From: Sandaracinaceae bacterium
GTDB taxonomy: Bacteria > Myxococcota_A > Polyangia > Polyangiales > Sandaracinaceae
Length of the DNA: 64,000 nucleotides
Assembly (NCBI GenBank): GCA_040218145.1
Contig: JAVJQK010000089.1
Coordinates: 23,301 to 87,300 of the forward strand
Reading direction: 5' to 3'
Shown piece after piece: positions 50,557 to 61,286 of this stretch. A program made the position numbers and the translations under genes. The number at the start of each line of letters is the position of its first letter. Position 1 is the first letter of the stretch. The notes beneath the pieces are model-generated. The model searched no databases and had not been told where the DNA came from. It was given only the letters and a program-made list of their open reading frames with translations.

Positions 50557-52120
50557 CGGTCTCGGGCGTGCCCGCAGCCGGCTCATCCGTCCCGCCGAAG
50601 AGCCAGATGAGGGCCACGAACCCGCCGACCAGCATCGACACCACGATGGCCGCGGCCGCGACGAGGAGCCGCGAGGTGATCGCCGAGCGGCGCTGGTGCT
50701 CGGTCGGCGCGAGCACCTGCGCGGGCAGCGCGGCCGGGACGGGGACCGCGATCGGCGCGCGTCGCGGGACCGTGGGGAGGTCGTCGGTCTCGGTGTCGTG
50801 CGACGACGCGTTGGCGAGCCGCTGCGCGCGGTAGGCCTCGAGCACGCCCGGGGGGACGTCGCCGACCACCGTCGGATCCGCGTCGTCCTCGGTCGGCGCC
50901 GCGGCCACCGCCGCCTCGAGCTCCGCGCTCATCTCGCTCGAGCGCTGCTGGATGGCGCTCGGGCTGCCCGGGCGGGTGTGGCTCCCGTCGCCGGCCGCGT
51001 CGTCCTCGGCGCTGTCGTCCAGCTCGTCGATGTCGAAGAGCGCGAGGTCCGAGTGCACGGTCATGATGTCGACCGCGCTCTCCGTGGTGTCCTCCTCTCG
51101 CCCGCGCTCCTCGAGCTCCGTGAGGGTGACCCGGAGCTGCTCCGCCTGGAGGAGCTTGCTGACCTCCTCCGGCAGCTCGTGGCGCACCTCCTCGAGCTCG
51201 TCTCCGACCACCGAGAGCATCAGCTCGGCCAGGTGCGCGCTGTCGAGCCCCATCGAGCGCGGCACCGCCCGGGCGAGCATGCGTCGGAAGACCTTGGCGC
51301 TCTTGGGGCGGTCGTCGGCGTCGGGCGCGAGCGCCGCGAGCACGACCTCGTCCAGCTCCTTGGAGATCTCGGAGACGTAGCGACTCGGCGGCTCGATCTT
51401 GGGGTCGCGCACCTTGAGCAAGATCTCGAACTCGGTCTTGCCCGCGAAGAGCCGACGCATGGTCAGCATCTCCCAGAGCACGATGCCGAGCGAGTAGACG
51501 TCGCTCCGGCGATCCACGAGCCCGGTCGTCGCCTGCTCGGGCGGCATGTAGCGCACCTTGCCCTTGAGCATGGCGACGTTCGTCTCCTCGCTCCGGAGGC
51601 GCGCCTTCGCCACGCCGAAGTCGATGAGCTTCACGTGGCCCTTGTGGCTCAGCAGGATGTTCTGCGGGCTGACGTCGCGGTGGACCAGGCTGACCAGCTC
51701 GCCGCCGTCGTCCGTGGTCTCGTGCGCCGCGTGCAGGCCCTCGGCCACGCGCGCCGCGATCGCCACCGCGACCAGCGGGCTCAGCCGCCGCTTCATCTTG
51801 CCGAGCACCCGCATCAGCTGCGCGAGCGAGCAGCCGTGCACGTACTCCATGACGAGGAAGTAGGTCTCGTCCAGCTGTCCCAGGTCCTCGACGTGCACCA
51901 CGTTCGGGTGATCGATGCGCGCCGAGAGCAGGGCCTCGTCGAGGAACATGCGCACGAGGTGCTCGTCTTCGGCGTGCCGCGGGTGCACCACCTTGATGGC
52001 GACGAGCCGCTTGAAGCCCGCCGCCCCCTCGCGCCGGGCCAGGTACAGGTCCGCCATGCCGCCCGAGCGCAGATGCGCCAGGACCCGGTAGCTGCCCAGG
52101 ACGTCGCCGGTTGCGAACAA
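50537..52120 (-). CDS. Membrane Ser/Thr protein kinase
   Basis: Encodes 527 residues from a TTG at 52120, supported by a TACTGT box 8 bases upstream (GATACT also lies there) and GGGAG before the TTG. The kinase domain is complete: LRSGGMADLYLA, Lys43, HRDVSPQN with Asp149, DFG 167-169, and an activation segment leading to RYMPPEQAT. After a long acidic disordered region, a single helix (LLVAAAAIVVSMLVGGFVALIW) leaves only a short periplasmic tail, so unlike the kinase at 46813 it has no outer sensor. Confidence 0.9.
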   Translation of the reverse strand: MFATGDVLGSYRVLAHLRSGGMADLYLARREGAAGFKRLVAIKVVHPRHAEDEHLVRMFLDEALLSARIDHPNVVHVEDLGQLDETYFLVMEYVHGCSLAQLMRVLGKMKRRLSPLVAVAIAARVAEGLHAAHETTDDGGELVSLVHRDVSPQNILLSHKGHVKLIDFGVAKARLRSEETNVAMLKGKVRYMPPEQATTGLVDRRSDVYSLGIVLWEMLTMRRLFAGKTEFEILLKVRDPKIEPPSRYVSEISKELDEVVLAALAPDADDRPKSAKVFRRMLARAVPRSMGLDSAHLAELMLSVVGDELEEVRHELPEEVSKLLQAEQLRVTLTELEERGREEDTTESAVDIMTVHSDLALFDIDELDDSAEDDAAGDGSHTRPGSPSAIQQRSSEMSAELEAAVAAAPTEDDADPTVVGDVPPGVLEAYRAQRLANASSHDTETDDLPTVPRRAPIAVPVPAALPAQVLAPTEHQRRSAITSRLLVAAAAIVVSMLVGGFVALIWLFGGTDEPAAGTPETATQAQE

Positions 52121-52192
52121 GCTCCCGGACAGTATCGCCCCTCGGCGCCCTTCTGTGAAAGGGGGCTGTAAGGGCCGTGATCGCGCGCGGTG

Positions 52193-53386
<1,194 letters not shown>

Positions 53387-53392
53387 GCGCAA

Positions 53393-53398
53393 AAGCTA
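53393..53398 (-). promoter_or_regulatory. -10 box TAGCTT, leaderless promoter
   Basis: TAGCTT on the minus strand ends 6 bases before the ATG at 53386, opposite the TATACT box at 53425. Confidence 0.4.
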
Positions 53399-53424
53399 GT
53401 ACGTCCCGCCGGAGGAGACGACCG

Positions 53425-53430
53425 TATACT
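53425..53430 (+). promoter_or_regulatory. -10 box TATACT, leaderless promoter
   Basis: TATACT ends 8 bases before the GTG at 53439; a GGAGGAG lies upstream of the box, too far to serve as a ribosome site. Confidence 0.45.
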
Positions 53431-53438
53431 CCGCGCAC

Positions 53439-54968
<1,530 letters not shown>

Positions 54969-54977
54969 CGTCCGCCG

Positions 54978-55589
54978 TCAGAGCCCGTCGCAGCCCTGGA
55001 AGACGAACTCCACGAAGCCCGAGCTGGTGGCGGACGTGACGTCGCGGAGCCGGGTCGCGTCGCGCTCGGCCGGCATGGCCTCGCAGCGGAGCTCCCCCGT
55101 GAGGCTCGGGAAGCCCTCGTTCTCGCTGATGTCGAGCCGCTGGAACTGGCAGGCGCGCTCGGCGGTCGGCGGGTTGCTGGCGCACGGGGTGAAGAGGTCC
55201 ACGTCCGCCGGCTCGAAGATCCGGATCTGACAGAGCGAGCCCACCAGGCGCACCCCCATCGGCTCCATCTTCGCGCCGCGGACCTCGAGGCCGTAGCCGT
55301 CGGGGGCCCGGAGGGTCAGGTTCATGCGGCGCTCCTCGCCCTCGAGGGTGACGTCGCAGTCCACCTCGAAGCCGTCGCGGCCGTCCTCGGCGTCGACCAT
55401 GCGCACCGGCGGCTCCTCGGGGGGGCACACCCCCTCGTTGCAGCGCACCCTCCAGGCCATGCGAACCCGCGGCGCGCTGGGCGGCCCGGCGTCGATCCGG
55501 ACCTCCCCTGCGTCGGCCGGCGGGGGATCGCCGCCGTCGCAGGCGGTGGCGGCCGCGAGGGCCGCGAGGGCACACCAGAGCGCTCGCAT
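54978..55589 (-). CDS. Putative lipoprotein with Cys-paired beta domain
   Basis: Encodes 203 residues. The signal peptide ends Ala-Thr-Ala-Cys (near 17), with an Asp/Pro/Ala linker. The mature domain has six or more Cys (CNEGVCPPEE, CQIRIF, PCASNPPTAERACQF) and ends FVFQGCDGL. No family recognised. A TACGCT box ends 6 bases before the ATG. Confidence 0.7.
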   Translation of the reverse strand: MRALWCALAALAAATACDGGDPPPADAGEVRIDAGPPSAPRVRMAWRVRCNEGVCPPEEPPVRMVDAEDGRDGFEVDCDVTLEGEERRMNLTLRAPDGYGLEVRGAKMEPMGVRLVGSLCQIRIFEPADVDLFTPCASNPPTAERACQFQRLDISENEGFPSLTGELRCEAMPAERDATRLRDVTSATSSGFVEFVFQGCDGL

Positions 55590-55595
55590 GGGGGA

Positions 55596-55601
55596 AGCGT
55601 A
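55596..55601 (-). promoter_or_regulatory. -10 box TACGCT, leaderless promoter
   Basis: TACGCT on the minus strand ends 6 bases before the ATG at 55589. Confidence 0.45.
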
Positions 55602-55737
55602 GCGCGAGCCGGGACCGGCATGGAACATGGGATGCGCCGCGTGGAACCCGGAATGCGCCGCGCTCCCGGCGGGCTCGCCGATCGCTCCGACACGGTCCCG
55701 CGCGCCGACTGGCACGCCCCTTGTGATAGACGGCGCG

Positions 55738-56643
55738 ATGGCCCGGCCTCTGCTCCTCCTCGTCGCCGCGTGCGCCCTGACCGGGTGCCCGGGATCGATC
55801 GACGACCCGGGGCAGTTCCTCGCCGCGTCCTCCGGCACGTGCCCGCCGAGCTTCGACGTGGAGCAGGACCTGTTCGCGCGGACGTGCGGGACCCTGGGCT
55901 GCCACACCGGCGGCCCGACGCTGGCCGCGGCCGGCCTCGATCTGACCACGGCGGGCGTCGGGGATCGTCTCCTGAACCAGACCAGCGTGGAGTGCGACGG
56001 CCGGCCGATGATCCACCCCACGGATCTCGGCGCCTCCTACCTCCTGGACAAGCTCGGGGACGACCCGGCCTGCGGCGAGACGATGCCGCAGGGGCTGCCG
56101 CCCCTCAACGGGACCGAGCGGGCGTGCCTCGAGCGCTACCTCGCCGACCTGGCCGGGCTGGAGGTGCCGAGCGGCGACGCCGGCGTGAGACCGTCGTCGG
56201 ATGGCGGGCCGATGCCCGCGGGCGATGCAGGCGTGTCCCCGCCCGCGGACGCTGGCGAGCCCGATCCCCCGGCGCCCGTCACCCTCGAGGCGGAGGCGAT
56301 GACCCTCAGCGGCTACGTCGTGGACGCGGCGGACGGCAGCGTGATCCGCCTCCCCGACGCGACCCTCAGCGGCACCGCCACCGCGACCTTCGACGGCGCG
56401 GCGGGCAGCTACGCGCTCCACCTCCACGTGATGACCGAGAGCGACGGCACGCCCAGTGTGACGGTGCGGATCGACGGCGAGGCGGTGCTCGAGGAGACCT
56501 ACCCGCTGGCCGCCGCGGGCAACGAGCCGCACACGTTCGGCCCGGTGATGGTCACGCTGAGCCCGGGCGCCTCGATCGTGATCGAGGGCGCGGCGGAGGC
56601 GAACGCCTGGGCGCGCGTGGACCGACTGGAGCTGACGCCATGA
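55738..56643 (+). CDS. Lipoprotein with CX4CH site and sugar-binding-like domain
   Basis: Encodes 301 residues. The signal peptide ends Leu-Thr-Gly-Cys. Residues 30-140 contain ARTCGTLGCHTGG, a Cys-x4-Cys-His that could be a variant c-type heme site or a Cys pair, within a cytochrome-like helical context (LLDKLGDDPACGETMPQGLP). After a Pro/Asp/Gly linker, the C-terminal 120 residues are a jelly-roll-like domain (TLEAEAMTLSGYVVDAADGS, SGTATATFDGAAGSYALHLH), like carbohydrate-binding module 6 or 35. It is coupled to the next gene (ATGA). Confidence 0.7.
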   Translation: MARPLLLLVAACALTGCPGSIDDPGQFLAASSGTCPPSFDVEQDLFARTCGTLGCHTGGPTLAAAGLDLTTAGVGDRLLNQTSVECDGRPMIHPTDLGASYLLDKLGDDPACGETMPQGLPPLNGTERACLERYLADLAGLEVPSGDAGVRPSSDGGPMPAGDAGVSPPADAGEPDPPAPVTLEAEAMTLSGYVVDAADGSVIRLPDATLSGTATATFDGAAGSYALHLHVMTESDGTPSVTVRIDGEAVLEETYPLAAAGNEPHTFGPVMVTLSPGASIVIEGAAEANAWARVDRLELTP

Positions 56644-57893
56644 GGTGCGCCTGGCTCGCCTTCGCGCTCACGGCCGTGTCTCTCTCGTTCGCGGGCCCGG
56701 CCGCCGCACAGGACGGCGTCGTGGTCGGCGACTTCGCCGGCCCGCGGGCGCGGCTCGTCCGCCGGCAGGTCGTGCGCGCCGTCTCCGGCTCGTCGCTCCG
56801 CGTCGTGCCGCAGCGCCGCGCGGAGGCGGAGGCGGCGGGGCGCGAGCTCGGTGAGGCCGAGGTGCTCGAGGCGCTCGACGCCCGCGCGCTCGTCACCGGT
56901 CGCGTCGGTCGCGTCGGCCGTCGCTGGGCGGCCGAGGTCCGCGTGACCGACCGCGCCGGCGAGGTGGTCCTCGAAGAGCGCTTCGCGTCGCGCCGCTTCG
57001 GAGGCCTGGGCCGCGAGGTCCGCCGCTGGGCCGCGTCCGACATGGTCCCGGCGCTCGAGGCGATCGAGGTCGCGCCCGCCGTCGTCGCGGTGGAGCCGGT
57101 GGTGTTCGAGACCCCGCCCGAGCCCGAGACGCGCGATGCCGCGCCCGAGGCGTCCCCGCAGGCGGAGCCCTCCGACCGGCCCGCTCCGCTCGCCTTCACG
57201 GCGGGCTTCGCGGTGACGCATCGCTCGTTCACCTACAACGACGACCTCTTCTTCGTGCTCCGGCCCTACGTGCTCCCCGCGGCCCCGGTGGTGCGCCTCG
57301 GCGTGGAGTACTTCCCCGGGGTCCACCTCGACGCGAGCCCTCTGGACGGGCTCAGCGTGGTCACGACGGCCGACTTCGCGGTCGCGGTGCACTCCGTGGC
57401 CGACAACGGGACGAGCTACCCGACCGACAACTGGTCGCTCGGCCTCGGCGCGCGCTACCGGCTCCGGGTCGACGACGTCGCGTTCCACGTCGACGCCGGC
57501 TACCAGGCCTACGTCTTCACCATCCAGGACGCCGACGAGCTGACCCCGCGTCCCGAGATCCCGAACATCGAGATTCACGCCGCGCGCGCGGGCGCCGGCT
57601 TCCGCTGGGACATCGGCCTGGGCCTCTTCTTCGCGGGCAGCGGCGCCTACCTCCACCCGTTCACGGGCGGCGAGCTCACGAGCGAGGCCTGGTTCCCGCG
57701 CGCGACCGGCGGCGGCGTCGACCTCGACGCGGGCATGGGCCTGCAGATCGACGACGTGACGATCCGCGCGATGGCCTCCTACCGCCGCTTCTTCTGGGCG
57801 ATGAACCCGGAGCCGGGAGACGCGCGGGTCGCGGGCGGCGCGGTCGACGAGTACGCCTCCGCGGTCGTGGATCTCACCTTCGCCCCGCGCTGA
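56640..57893 (+). CDS. Outer-membrane-type protein with N-terminal TolB-like region
   Basis: Encodes 417 residues starting in an ATGA overlap. The signal peptide ends AAAQ. Residues 25-135 resemble the strand-helix repeat region common before barrels in Myxococcota (VVVGDFAGPRARLVRRQVVR, ARALVTGRVGRVGRRWAAEV). From about 190 onward come amphipathic strands with aromatic girdles (LGVEYFPGVHLDASPLDGLS, VDLDAGMGLQIDDVTIRAMA) ending VDLTFAPR. It is likely exported to the outer membrane and works with the preceding lipoprotein. Confidence 0.7.
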   Translation: MRCAWLAFALTAVSLSFAGPAAAQDGVVVGDFAGPRARLVRRQVVRAVSGSSLRVVPQRRAEAEAAGRELGEAEVLEALDARALVTGRVGRVGRRWAAEVRVTDRAGEVVLEERFASRRFGGLGREVRRWAASDMVPALEAIEVAPAVVAVEPVVFETPPEPETRDAAPEASPQAEPSDRPAPLAFTAGFAVTHRSFTYNDDLFFVLRPYVLPAAPVVRLGVEYFPGVHLDASPLDGLSVVTTADFAVAVHSVADNGTSYPTDNWSLGLGARYRLRVDDVAFHVDAGYQAYVFTIQDADELTPRPEIPNIEIHAARAGAGFRWDIGLGLFFAGSGAYLHPFTGGELTSEAWFPRATGGGVDLDAGMGLQIDDVTIRAMASYRRFFWAMNPEPGDARVAGGAVDEYASAVVDLTFAPR

Positions 57894-57896
57894 TCG

Positions 57897-58364
57897 TCAC
57901 GCCAGCGCGCGCCGGTGATCGACGAGCAGGCAGCGATCCTGGACGACGCGGATCCCCGCCCGCGCGAGCCGCTCGGCGGAGGCGTCGTGGCGGATGCCGA
58001 GCTGCAGCCACACGACGCCGGGGCGGGCCGCGATGAGGTCGTCGACGTGGGCGGGCACGTCGGCCGGCCGGCGGAAGACGTCGTAGATGTCGATGGGCGC
58101 CGCCACCGCGGCGACGTCCCGCTGCACGGGCCGGCCGAGGATGGTGTGCACCTCGGGGTAGTAGACGGGCACGGGGACCACCTCGACCCCCGCGTCGACG
58201 AGGTACTTCGGCACGTAGTGCGCGGGCTGACCGGCGTGGCTCTCGGGCTTGATGCCGAGCACGGCCACCCGCCTCGCGCTCCGCGCGATCTCGAGGATGC
58301 GCGCGTCGTCGCGCACGAGGTTCTCGCGCCAGTCGTCGGTAGAGAGCGTCATGCTGGAGGTCAT
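57897..58364 (-). CDS. CoA-binding domain protein
   Basis: Encodes 155 residues. It consists of one CoA-binding Rossmann domain: VAVLGIKPESHAGQPAHYVP, VEVVPVPVYYPEVHTILGRP, DIYDVFRRPADVPAHVDDLI and VVWLQLGIRHDASAERLARA, typical of the YccU-like family. ATG 58352 is an alternative start. It diverges from the NRAMP-like gene. Confidence 0.88.
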   Translation of the reverse strand: MTSSMTLSTDDWRENLVRDDARILEIARSARRVAVLGIKPESHAGQPAHYVPKYLVDAGVEVVPVPVYYPEVHTILGRPVQRDVAAVAAPIDIYDVFRRPADVPAHVDDLIAARPGVVWLQLGIRHDASAERLARAGIRVVQDRCLLVDHRRALA

Positions 58365-58406
58365 AGAGCCGACCGAGCCCTCTCCCAAGCGGGACCCCTC
58401 CGAGTG

Positions 58407-58412
58407 TAGGCT
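58407..58412 (+). promoter_or_regulatory. -10 box TAGGCT, leaderless promoter
   Basis: TAGGCT ends 8 bases before the GTG at 58421. Confidence 0.4.
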
Positions 58413-58420
58413 CCGCCGTC

Positions 58421-59683
58421 GTGCGCCAGCCCCGTCCATCCATCCTCCGGGCCCTCGGCCCTGGCGTGCTCTTCACCGGCGCGGCGGTCGGCGTCTCGCA
58501 CCTGGTGCAGTCGACCCGCGCGGGCGCGGTGTACGGCCTCGCGCTCGTCGGCCTGGTGTTGCTCGCCAACCTCACCAAGTACCCCGCCTTCCGCTTCGGG
58601 CCGCTCTACGCCACCGCCACCGGGACCTCGCTCCTCGAGGGCTATCGACGCCAGGGCAAGTGGGCCCTCGTGCTCTACGCCATCCTGACCCTCGGCACGA
58701 TGTTCACGGTGCAAGCCGCGGTGACGGTGGTCACGGCGGGGCTGGCGAAGGTCCTCCTCGGGCTGGACGTCTCGCCGGCGTGGCTGAGCGCGGGGCTGCT
58801 CGCGCTGTGCGCGGGCCTGGTCGCGAGCGGCGGCTACCGGGCCCTCGACGGGGTCGGCAAGGTGGTGGTGAGCCTCTTGGCCCTCTCCACCCTCGTCGCC
58901 ACGGCGCTGGTGCTCCCGCGGGTCGAGTGGGGGACGCTGAGCCTGGTCCCGGACGTGGGGCTCGCCGACGTGGCGTTCCTCGCCGCGCTGGTGGGCTGGA
59001 TGCCGTCGGCGATCGACGTCTCGGTCTGGCAGAGCATCTGGACGCTCGCGCGCCGCGAGCAGACCGGCCACGCGCCCTCGTCGCGGGAGTCCTCGTTCGA
59101 CTTCCACCTCGGCTACCTCGGCACCGCGGTCCTCGCCCTCTGCTTCGTGATCCTGGGCTCGGCCGTGCTCCACGGGAGCGGCGTCGAGGTGGAAGACAGA
59201 CCGGGCGCCTTCGCGGCGCAGCTCATCTCGCTCTACACCGAGAGCCTCGGAGAATGGGCCCGACCGCTGATCGGCGCGGCGGCGTTCGCGACGATGTTCT
59301 CGACCACGCTGACGGTGGTCGACGGTTTCCCGCGTGCGCTGAGCGTGCTGATCGACCGGTTTCAGCGACCGGAGCAAGAAGAGCCCGCCGGGCGACGCTC
59401 GGACCGCACGCCGGCCTACTGGGTCTCGCTCGCCGCGATCACGCTGGGAGCGCTCACCATCCTGGCCTTCCTCGCGAGCTCGATGCGGACCTTGATCGAT
59501 CTCGCGACGACGCTCTCGTTCCTCTCCGCGCCGCTGCTGAGCTTGCTCAACCACCGCGCGGTGACGAGCGAAGACGTGACCGGAGAGCACAGACCGAAAG
59601 GCTGGCTGATCGGTGCGAGCCTGGTCTGCATCGCGTTCCAGGCGCTCTTCGCGCTGTTCTTCCTCTGGACGCTGACCCGCTGA
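58421..59683 (+). CDS. NRAMP-like transporter lacking the DPGN site
   Basis: Encodes 420 residues with 11 predicted helices. The N-terminus [20 protein letters not shown] aligns with NRAMP helix 1, but the metal-binding DPGN is replaced by VGVSH, and helix 6 has [12 protein letters not shown] without the usual Met-Pro-His. It therefore belongs to a divergent branch whose cargo may not be a divalent transition metal. GTG 58421 is supported by the TAGGCT box. The bases past its end grade into the hexanucleotide array. Confidence 0.8.
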   Translation: MRQPRPSILRALGPGVLFTGAAVGVSHLVQSTRAGAVYGLALVGLVLLANLTKYPAFRFGPLYATATGTSLLEGYRRQGKWALVLYAILTLGTMFTVQAAVTVVTAGLAKVLLGLDVSPAWLSAGLLALCAGLVASGGYRALDGVGKVVVSLLALSTLVATALVLPRVEWGTLSLVPDVGLADVAFLAALVGWMPSAIDVSVWQSIWTLARREQTGHAPSSRESSFDFHLGYLGTAVLALCFVILGSAVLHGSGVEVEDRPGAFAAQLISLYTESLGEWARPLIGAAAFATMFSTTLTVVDGFPRALSVLIDRFQRPEQEEPAGRRSDRTPAYWVSLAAITLGALTILAFLASSMRTLIDLATTLSFLSAPLLSLLNHRAVTSEDVTGEHRPKGWLIGASLVCIAFQALFALFFLWTLTR

Positions 59684-59736
59684 AGAGGGTCGGGCGGCGC
59701 CGTCACCCGCGGCCGGCTCGGCTCTCTTTCTCGTCC

Positions 59737-60276
59737 GCTCCCGTTCCCGCTGCCGCTCCCGTTCCCGCTCCCGCTGCCGTTCCCGTTCCCGCTGCCGTTC
59801 CCGCTCCCGTTCCGTGCCGCTGCCGCTCCCGCTGCCGCTCCCGCGTCCGCTCCCGCTGCCGCTCCCGCGTCCGCTCCCGCTCCCGCTGCCGCTGCCGCTC
59901 CCGCGTCCGCTCCCGCTCCCGCTGCCGCTCCCGCGTCCGTTCCCGCTGCCGCTGCCCCTCCCGCGTCCGCTGCCCCTCCCGCTCCCGCGACCGCATCCGC
60001 ATCCGCATCCGCATCCGAGTCCGAGTCCGAGTCCGAGTCCGAGTCCGAGTCCGAGTCCGCATCCGAGTCCGCATCCGAGTCCGCTTCCGAGTCCGCATCC
60101 GAGTCCGCATCCGAGTCCGAGTCCGCATCCGAGTCCGCCTCCGCCTCCGCGGCCGCTTCCGCCTCCGCTTCCGCCTCCGCCTCCGCGGCCGCTTCCGCCT
60201 CCGCTTCCGTGGCCGCCTCCGCGTTAGCTCCCGCGTTCGCTCCCGCTCCCACCTCCGCGGCCGCTCCCGCGTTCGC
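59737..60276. repeat. Long hexanucleotide array (GCTCCC/GAGTCC/GCCTCC families)
   Basis: About 90 hexamers in one register, in blocks: GCTCCC/GCTGCC/GTTCCC near 59737-59985, GCATCC/GAGTCC near 59990-60135, then GCCTCC/GCTTCC/GGCCGC near 60135-60276. On the minus strand the register is kept, reading Glu-Ala, Asp-Ser, Gly-Ala and Gly-Ser/Asn dipeptides, but it runs into antisense of the NRAMP gene and lacks a credible start. The 217 bases from here to the next gene hold nothing recognisable. Confidence 0.85.
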
Positions 60277-60493
60277 TCGCTCTACGAGAGCAATGTTGGT
60301 GGCACTCGTCCTCCGCCATCGACGGTGCCGGACGCGTGCGGGCGAGTAAAGGAGGCCTACGGCCCCAGCCTGCGGCTGGCTTCGAGCGCTGCGCGCTCTC
60401 GTCCTTGACTAGCCCACCCGCCTCCGGCGCCAGGCGGTGTGAGGACGAGGGGTGTCAGGTCGACACCCGGGTTGTCTCCGACGGAGGGGCGAG

Positions 60494-60820
60494 ATGCTCC
60501 GGATCACCGAAGAGTCGATCGTTTGGCTGCGCTCGATGAAGCCGATCTGGGAGGAGGTCGCGAAGCACGACAAGAACTTGGCTCGGCAGATGCGAGACAG
60601 CGCGGCGAGCGTGGTGGGGAACCTGGCCGAGGGCGAGCGGCGGGGCGGAGGGCACGAGCGGGAGCGGTTCGGGACGGCCTACGGCTCGGCGGGCGAGACT
60701 CGCGTGTGGCTGCTCTCCGCGGCCGCCCTCGGGTACGTGAGCGACGAGGCGGTCGAAGGGCCTGCCGATTGGGCGGACAAGGCGCGGGCCACGATGTGGA
60801 AGTTGATGAATCGCGGGTGA
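60494..60820 (+). CDS. Four-helix-bundle protein, S23/23S rRNA-IVP-like (copy A)
   Basis: Encodes 108 residues. It has the pattern of the family named after proteins from 23S rRNA intervening sequences: ESIVWLRSMKPIWEEVAKHD, LARQMRDSAASVVGNLAEGE, then GTAYGSAGETRVWLLSAAAL and a final helix. Members form pentameric or similar helical bundles; the molecular role is unclear and some bind nucleic acid. It is paralogous to the gene at 63434 on the other strand: ARQMRDSAASVVGNLAEG compares with ARQLRRAAKSVPLNIAEG. A copy of the 85-bp palindrome lies 156 bases downstream. Confidence 0.82.
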   Translation: MLRITEESIVWLRSMKPIWEEVAKHDKNLARQMRDSAASVVGNLAEGERRGGGHERERFGTAYGSAGETRVWLLSAAALGYVSDEAVEGPADWADKARATMWKLMNRG

Positions 60821-60976
60821 GCGCCGGGTGGGGCGGCTCCGACTTCGGTCGGGGTCGCCCTTCGCGTTCTTCGCTGCGCCCAGGCGCGGGGCTGGCCTGT
60901 CGCTCCGGGTCGAGTCCCCCGTCGATGCGCTTCCGGAGCCGGCCGACGCCGTGGCCCGACCGCTTGGTGTGCCCCA

Positions 60977-61061
60977 GGGACGCTCGTCGTCTTGTCGTCA
61001 TTCGAGAAAGCTCAATCAATCCAGCGGCTTGGAGCTATGACGATATGACGAAGAGCGTCCC
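60977..61061 (+). repeat. 85-bp palindromic element, copy 1
   Basis: GGGACGCTC... at the left pairs with ...GAGCGTCCC at the right in a 25-bp stem with two mismatches and one G-T pair. The inner part has AGCTC/GAGCT around CAATCAATCC. It has the same length and orientation as copies at 61152 and 63208. A 20-bp tail containing TCCTCCCAGCACTGCG follows and is itself repeated at once. Confidence 0.85.
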
Positions 61062-61151
61062 TCCTCCCAGCACTGCGTCCCTCCTCCCAGCACTGCGGGC
61101 GAGGCCGCGGCGGCGGGCCTCGCCGCGGCCGATAGGACGGGCTACGCCTCA

Positions 61152-61236
61152 GGGACGCTCGTCGTCTTGTCGTCATTCGGGAAAGCTCAATCAATCCGGC
61201 GGCTTGGAGCTATGACGATATGACGAAGAGCGTCCC
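61152..61236 (+). repeat. 85-bp palindromic element, copy 2
   Basis: Nearly identical to copy 1, with the same TCCTCCCAGCACTGCG tail. It shares the left flank GGGCTACGCCTC with copy 3. It stands 51 bases from the 3' end of the metallophosphoesterase gene. Between copies 1 and 2 is a further GC hairpin (GGCGAGGCC 61098-61106 with 61116-61124). Confidence 0.85.
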
Positions 61237-61286
61237 TCCTCCCAGCACTGCGGGCGCGAGGACCCCAACCAAGCGCGCACGCGGGA

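Noticed and set aside
59416..60252. Minus-strand gene for an Asp-Ser/Glu-Ala dipeptide-repeat protein
   Set aside because: The frame stays open only because the hexamers keep phase, then continues antisense into the NRAMP-like gene; there is no signal or ribosome site at its start.
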